Assembly (NCBI GenBank): GCA_021828105.1
Contig: JAKATG010000026.1
Span: forward strand, 1 to 64,000
DNA: 64,000 nt
Direction of reading: 5' to 3'
Origin: Taklimakanibacter sp021828105
Lineage (GTDB): Bacteria > Pseudomonadota > Alphaproteobacteria > Rhizobiales > Aestuariivirgaceae
How positions within the stretch are numbered: the first letter of the stretch is position 1; the number at the start of each line of letters is the position of its first letter. The position numbers and the translations under genes are program-made. Below the pieces are notes generated by a model. The model was not told the DNA's origin and did no database searches. It was given only the letters and a program-made list of their open reading frames with translations. Below, piece by piece: positions 60,325 through 64,000 of the stretch.

Positions 60325-61572
60325 TCAGGTTTCCTTGAGCCCCGCCTCCGTGCATTTCTGGTTCGGATAGGCGGCATAGGGATCGGGCGCCAGCCACTCA
60401 GCCGATTCCTTCAGCACCTCGAACTGGCCGTCAGACTTGGCGACGGCGATCTTCGGCCACAGCCAGGTGTGGAGATTCTCCTTCTCGAGCAGAATCTTGC
60501 CTTGCGGCGCCTGATACTCCTGGCCCTTCACCGCCTCGCGAATGGTCTCGGGCGTGATGTCGCTCTGGCCGATCTTCTCGATCGCCTGCTTGAACAGATA
60601 GGTCTGGAAGTAGCAGGCTTCCGAAACGAAGTGGGTCACTTTGTCGTCGCCCCAGCGCTTCTTGTAGGCGGCGACGAACTTCTCGTTCTCGGGCGACTTG
60701 TGCACCATGAAATAGGGTGCCGAGGTGAAGTGGCCGGCGGCCGCGTCACCACCCATGGCCGCGATCTCGTTCTCAGACGTCGTCAGGCTCGCCATCGGCA
60801 TCTTGGCGGGATCGAGGCCGGCGGCACGGTATTGCCGGTGCAGCGCCACCACCGAATCGCCGACAACCGTCGAGAAGATCACATTCGGCTGAGTGCTCTT
60901 CATCTTGTTGATGACGGACGAGAACTCGGAATGGCCGAGCGGCACATATTCCTCGTTCACCACTTCGCCGCCGAGCTTCTCCAGCAGCTTCTTGCAGTAG
61001 TTGTTCTCTTCCTTGGGATAGATGTAGTTCGAGCCGATGAGGAAGAACTTCTTGCCGAATTTCTCGATCAGCCAGGGGACGAATTCATCCTGTTGTTGGT
61101 TGGGGACGGCGCCCGTGTAGACGACGTTCTTCGAGCATTCGCGGCCCTCATAGAGGGTCGGATAGAAATAGAGGTTGTTGCGCTTCTCGAAGACGGGAAG
61201 TACCGCTTTGCGGCTCGCCGACGTATAGGAGCCGAAGACGCTGACGCATTTGTCGCCGACCACCAGCTTGCGCGCCTTCTCGGCGAAGGTCGCGGGATCC
61301 GATGCCGGGTCCTCGACGACCGCATTGATCTGCATGCCGTTGATGCCGCCCGCCGCGTTGATCTCCTCGATCGCAAGGATCGTCGCCTTGTTCAGCGATT
61401 CCTCGATGATCGCGGTGGTGCCGGTCAGCGAGAACAGCACGCCGACCTTGATTTCACCTCCGGCCGCGCGCGCCAGCGAATAATCCTTGATCCAGATATG
61501 AGGGAAGCCGCCAATCACACCCGCGCCGAGCGCAGCCGTTCCCCTCAGGAAAGCTCGTCTCCTGATAGCCAT
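60325..61572 (-). CDS. amide/urea-type ABC transporter substrate-binding protein, Tat signal
   Basis: A 415-residue periplasmic binding protein of the AmiC/UrtA/FmdD group. The N-terminus MAIRRRAFLRGTAALGAG is a twin-arginine signal. The mature part has VGVLFSLTGTTAIIEESLNK, FYFYPTLYEGRECSKNVVYT and VIFSTVVGDSVVALHRQY. It is clearly homologous to the cytosolic sensor AmiC encoded upstream (shared YPTLYEG, SxYVYPxE). The start at ATG 61572 follows GGAGGAAACG. Given the amidase in the operon, the ligand is likely a short-chain amide rather than urea. Confidence 0.9.
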   Translation of the reverse strand: MAIRRRAFLRGTAALGAGVIGGFPHIWIKDYSLARAAGGEIKVGVLFSLTGTTAIIEESLNKATILAIEEINAAGGINGMQINAVVEDPASDPATFAEKARKLVVGDKCVSVFGSYTSASRKAVLPVFEKRNNLYFYPTLYEGRECSKNVVYTGAVPNQQQDEFVPWLIEKFGKKFFLIGSNYIYPKEENNYCKKLLEKLGGEVVNEEYVPLGHSEFSSVINKMKSTQPNVIFSTVVGDSVVALHRQYRAAGLDPAKMPMASLTTSENEIAAMGGDAAAGHFTSAPYFMVHKSPENEKFVAAYKKRWGDDKVTHFVSEACYFQTYLFKQAIEKIGQSDITPETIREAVKGQEYQAPQGKILLEKENLHTWLWPKIAVAKSDGQFEVLKESAEWLAPDPYAAYPNQKCTEAGLKET

Positions 61573-61593
61573 CGTTTCCTCCATGACAACAAC

Positions 61594-61634
61594 AAAAAAC
61601 CCCCAAGTTGACCACACGTGGCCAAACATGGAGG
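61594..61634 (-). terminator. leader terminator upstream of the amide importer
   Basis: On the minus strand a long imperfect stem runs from CCTCCA (61634-61629) to TGGGGG (61605-61600), with an inner TTGGCCA / TGGTCAA stem and a four-base loop. Six T follow directly (61599-61594). This is a classic intrinsic terminator placed before the first structural gene. Its 5' edge shares three bases with the P2 hairpin just upstream, so the two cannot form fully together. Confidence 0.65.
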
Positions 61635-61671
61635 CGTTACTGCCTGATTATGTGAGCGGCATTTTTGCCGC
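61632..61671 (-). promoter_or_regulatory. candidate ANTAR target: two hexaloop hairpins in the amide leader
   Basis: On the minus strand P1 is GCGGC-AAAAAT-GCCGC (61671-61656) and P2 is AGGC-AGTAAC-GCCT (61645-61632), separated by ten bases. Two short hairpins with six-base loops starting with A are the known binding form for ANTAR antiterminators; the usual G at loop position 4 is A here. They lie between amiR and the terminator, as expected of an AmiR-controlled leader. Confidence 0.55.
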
Positions 61672-61697
61672 TTTCCGCCTTGGACGGATGAATTCCC

Positions 61698-62279
61698 TTA
61701 TACGAGGCTGTCGGAAGTGTCAACGAGCTTCGAGGCGATCGAAGCGATCGTGGCGCGCTTTTTCATCGCGATGTCGCGCAAGGTGCGGAACGCTTCCGCC
61801 TCGCTCACGCGATCGCGCAACATGATCAGCTGCTTGGCCTTCTCGATGTCGCGCATCGCCCGCACATTCTCCTCCATGCGCGTGATGCGCGACTTCTGCC
61901 GCTTGAAGAAGGCGAACTGATCATGCGCGACGAGCAATGCCGCATCGATCGAATGCGGCAGATAGGGACGATGCAGCACCGCATTGGGACAGGCCACCTG
62001 CAGTTCGTTGAAGTCGAAGCGCCCGTTCTGCGGCAGGAGGACGACGAGGGCCGCTTCGGCCTCGCCCGGCATCCAGGCGAGGCGCGAGCCGAGGCCCGGA
62101 CCATATTCGCAGAACAGCACATCGGCATTCTCGCCGATGCGGTCGGGCGCCGGCCACTGATGCCTGACCGCCGCGCGCGTGCGCTGCAGATGGCGCAACA
62201 GCGTCTGGCCATCATCGTCGGCCTCGCAGACGACGAGGAGACGCAGCCGCGAGAACTGGCTCACCGGATTGGCCGCCAT
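61698..62279 (-). CDS. amiR: ANTAR-domain antitermination regulator AmiR
   Basis: A 193-residue RNA-binding regulator, about the length of Pseudomonas AmiR (196). The N-terminal half is a degenerate receiver-like domain (RLRLLVVCEADDDGQTLLRH). After a coiled-coil (KSRITRMEENVRAM) comes the ANTAR domain, IEKAKQLIMLRDRVSEAEAF and RTLRDIAMKKRATI. AmiC holds AmiR inactive until amide is present. It follows amiC after two bases and precedes the leader with hairpins and terminator. The reading frame extends upstream within amiC but is not family-like there. Confidence 0.92.
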   Translation of the reverse strand: MAANPVSQFSRLRLLVVCEADDDGQTLLRHLQRTRAAVRHQWPAPDRIGENADVLFCEYGPGLGSRLAWMPGEAEAALVVLLPQNGRFDFNELQVACPNAVLHRPYLPHSIDAALLVAHDQFAFFKRQKSRITRMEENVRAMRDIEKAKQLIMLRDRVSEAEAFRTLRDIAMKKRATIASIASKLVDTSDSLV

Positions 62280-62281
62280 GA

Positions 62282-63430
62282 TCAGGCACTCTCCAGCGCC
62301 CGATGCGAGCCGATCAGATAGGGATCGGCATCGATCTGCGACAGCGACTGATGCACGATCGAGAACTGTCCGGCGCGATTGACCCGGCCGACGCGCGACC
62401 AGACATTGGCATGGCTGCAGGACGGATTGATCGTGACCTTGCCTTGCGGCGCATCGATGGTCGAGCCGAGGACGAAGGGCCTGAGGATGTCGGTATCGAG
62501 CGTGTTGACCTGCTCCAGCGCCTTGGCCAGGAGATGCACCTGGAAATAGGCCGCTTCCACGCACATATTCGTGCTTTCGCTGTCGCCATAGCGCTTGCGG
62601 TAGCGCTTGACGAACGCCTCTTCCCGCTCGCCGCCGCTGCCCTGGAAATAGGGTGCGGCGGTGACGTGATGTTCGCCGACATCGGCACCCATCGCCCGGA
62701 TCTCGGCCTCGGTGGTGGTGAGGCTCGCGATCGGCAGTTTCCTTGCATCGAGGCCGAAATCGTTGAAGGCCTGGTAGAGGAAGACGGTCGCCTCGCCGAC
62801 GACGGTCGAGAAGATGACATCGGGACTTGCGGTCTTGATGTCGCGCAGGATCGGATAGAACTCCTCGCGCCTGGCATTGAGCGAGACATACATCTCGCCC
62901 ACCACCTCGCCGCCCGACTGGTTGATCAAGGCGCGCATGATGCGGTTCGATTCGCGCGGATAGACATAGTCGGATCCGACGAAATAGAAGCGCGTGCCGT
63001 AATTGGCGGCGAGATAATTGAACAGCGTCAGGCTGTTCTGGTTGGGAGCGGCGCCGGTATAGATGATGTTGGGCGAGAACTCGAAGCCCTCATAGAGGGT
63101 CGGATACCACAAGAGGCCGTTCAGGCGCTCGACGATCGGCAGCACCGCCTTGCGGCTCGAGGAGGTATAGCAGCCGAAGATGGTGCGGATGCCGTCCTCG
63201 GCGAGCATCTTCCTCGTATAGGCGCGGAACTGGGCATTGTCGGAGCCGGGATCGAAGACCGAAGGCAGAAGCTCGCGGCCATTGATGCCGCCCGCTTCGT
63301 TGATCTCATCGATCGCCAGCATCGTGCCGCGATACTGCGTCTCCTCGATCAGCGCCATGTAGCCGCTGCGCGAAAACAAGACGCCTACTCGCCACGGCTC
63401 CGACGAATACTCATGACCCATGCCAGGCAT
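62282..63430 (-). CDS. amiC: amide-sensing negative regulator AmiC
   Basis: A 382-residue protein with the periplasmic-binding fold but no signal peptide (starts MPGMGHEYSSEPWRVGVLFS), as for Pseudomonas AmiC (385 residues). It includes the segment GRELLPSVFDPGSDNAQFRA, LWYPTLYEGFEFSPNIIYTG and FVGSDYVYPRESNRIMRAL. It binds amides and controls AmiR by protein contact. ATG 63430 follows AAGAGAGC; ATG 63421 is possible. First gene of the amide regulon. Confidence 0.92.
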   Translation of the reverse strand: MPGMGHEYSSEPWRVGVLFSRSGYMALIEETQYRGTMLAIDEINEAGGINGRELLPSVFDPGSDNAQFRAYTRKMLAEDGIRTIFGCYTSSSRKAVLPIVERLNGLLWYPTLYEGFEFSPNIIYTGAAPNQNSLTLFNYLAANYGTRFYFVGSDYVYPRESNRIMRALINQSGGEVVGEMYVSLNARREEFYPILRDIKTASPDVIFSTVVGEATVFLYQAFNDFGLDARKLPIASLTTTEAEIRAMGADVGEHHVTAAPYFQGSGGEREEAFVKRYRKRYGDSESTNMCVEAAYFQVHLLAKALEQVNTLDTDILRPFVLGSTIDAPQGKVTINPSCSHANVWSRVGRVNRAGQFSIVHQSLSQIDADPYLIGSHRALESA

Positions 63431-63845
63431 TGCTCTCTTGTCTCTCGCCCTCACCCGGAATAGCGCGTGAGCATGCGCGTTTTGGTTAATGGTTTCAACT
63501 GCTCAATTGACAAAGGTCGTGGAAGATCTCGATGAGGGCTTCGCGAGCATTGTCGGATCATCATGCGAACCACTGACTTCGCGCTGCTTGCCGATGGTGC
63601 GCAGGGCTTCGCGATGGCTCGCGAATTGATCCGTCGTCGGTCTAATTTTTAGTCGCGACGAAGGTCCGTAATGTTCTGGCCGCGACGACGGCGCGAAGGG
63701 GCCTGCGATGAATCACCCACCGCCCGATATCCCTCTGTTTTTAATAAAAGATTCACCATTTACCGCATCGCCATGGAGGCTGCCTTGATGCTTGCTTAAT
63801 TGCGTGGCTTAGACGTAGCTTACCCGAGGTTTGCTAGGTGGGACC
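63431..63845. other. 415-base AT-richer intergenic region, divergent
   Basis: Separates amiC (minus) from an ORF on the plus strand. It is richer in A and T than the flanks, especially around 63735-63760 (TTTTTAATAAAAGATTC), so promoters are expected in it. I find weak -35-like hexamers for amiC (TTGTCA near 63515) but no convincing full promoter, no dyad and no coding sequence. Confidence 0.5.
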
Positions 63846-64000
63846 ATGGCGACAGTGGCGACCGCAGTCTTTGCCGGAGCACTTCTCGGCATTGCATTGT
63901 TCTCGAGGATTCCGATCTGGGCTTTGCGCGCCTGGAAGAAGAAAAGTTTCCTGCGCCTGTTCCTCGCCCACCTGCTCACTTATGCACTTGTCGGCCTGGC
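63846..64000 (+). CDS. unidentified membrane protein, 5' part only
   Basis: 51 codons from ATG 63846 to the window edge, behind an AGGTGGG ribosome binding site. The sequence starts MATVATAVFAGALLGIALFS, one hydrophobic stretch, then a basic segment RAWKKKSF and a second hydrophobic run (LFLAHLLTYALVGL). It is a membrane protein with at least two spans; family not recognisable from this fragment. Confidence 0.65.
   Translation, partial: MATVATAVFAGALLGIALFSRIPIWALRAWKKKSFLRLFLAHLLTYALVGL

Noticed and set aside
60325..61572. Naming the importer as the urea transporter UrtABCDE
   Set aside because: The family is right, but the operon encodes amiE and is preceded by amiC/amiR with no urease genes, so a short-chain amide is the likelier ligand.
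62303..63463. A 386-codon open frame on the plus strand
   Set aside because: Exact shadow of amiC, which has full-length family similarity on the minus strand.
1..64000. tRNA, rRNA, CRISPR, transposase or phage genes
   Set aside because: Reading by eye gave no tRNA-like cloverleaf, repeat-spacer array, DDE transposase or phage structural motif; small RNAs cannot be excluded without expression data.

Overview
The window is a GC-rich stretch packed with short-gap, end-overlapping operons. It has many ABC importers with Tat-type binding proteins, a complete C-P lyase cluster, a ccoNOQP oxidase cluster and a dispersed 'GGACCGAAAAGTG' palindrome. All of this points to a metabolically versatile alphaproteobacterium, most likely of the Hyphomicrobiales (rhizobial order). 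I see no rRNA, tRNA, CRISPR array, transposase or phage gene.

Layout. (1) 1-1935: a polyamine-type binding protein divergent from a TetR regulator. (2) 1962-10935: a microaerobic/NO-linked respiratory block made of nnrS, a Crp/Fnr-type regulator and a ccoNOQP - small protein - DUF2189 - ccoI - ccoS operon that lacks ccoG and ccoH. The same TTTGCG-N4-CGCAAA palindrome precedes both nnrS/regulator and ccoN. (3) 11041-21473: a complete phosphonate operon, phnGHIJKL - phnCDE - DUF1045 (2H phosphoesterase) - phnM - phnN - hexapeptide transferase, with a Pho-box-like sequence upstream. (4) 21543-26470: a sugar-type importer operon (SDR, binding protein, two permeases, mutarotase-like protein). (5) 26543-28736: a lipid kinase and a lytic transglycosylase. 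(6) 28813-36304: an IclR-controlled sugar/sugar-acid catabolic operon (enolase-superfamily dehydratase, polyamine-type importer, two SDRs, SMP-30 lactonase).

(7) 50607 down to 36291, minus strand: an apparently single 12-gene operon opposite a LacI regulator. It runs HisD-like dehydrogenase, metallo-beta-lactamase-fold hydrolase, a CUT2 importer, a CUT1 importer with two ATPases, an HD-like protein of unknown function and a malic enzyme. Two near-identical LacI-type operators about 178 bp apart and a separate perfect palindrome lie in the divergent promoter region. (8) 63430 down to 51891, minus strand: a short-chain amide regulon. It runs amiC (ligand sensor), amiR (ANTAR antiterminator), a leader with two hexaloop hairpins and a terminator, a five-gene amide/urea-type ABC importer, amidase amiE, a MoxR ATPase plus VWA protein, and a MIP channel. 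(9) 63846-64000: the start of an unidentified membrane protein on the plus strand.

How it works together. Most of the window is about scavenging unusual carbon, nitrogen and phosphorus sources (phosphonates, amides, sugar acids or polyols), each behind its own local regulator. A recurring feature is a strong palindromic hairpin directly after the binding-protein gene of an importer (five of seven cases). This fits differential expression of binding protein versus membrane components. The most interesting system is the amiCR/ANTAR-controlled amide importer-amidase-MoxR/VWA-MIP operon. The second is the 12-gene LacI operon with two complete importers and an unknown HD-like protein.
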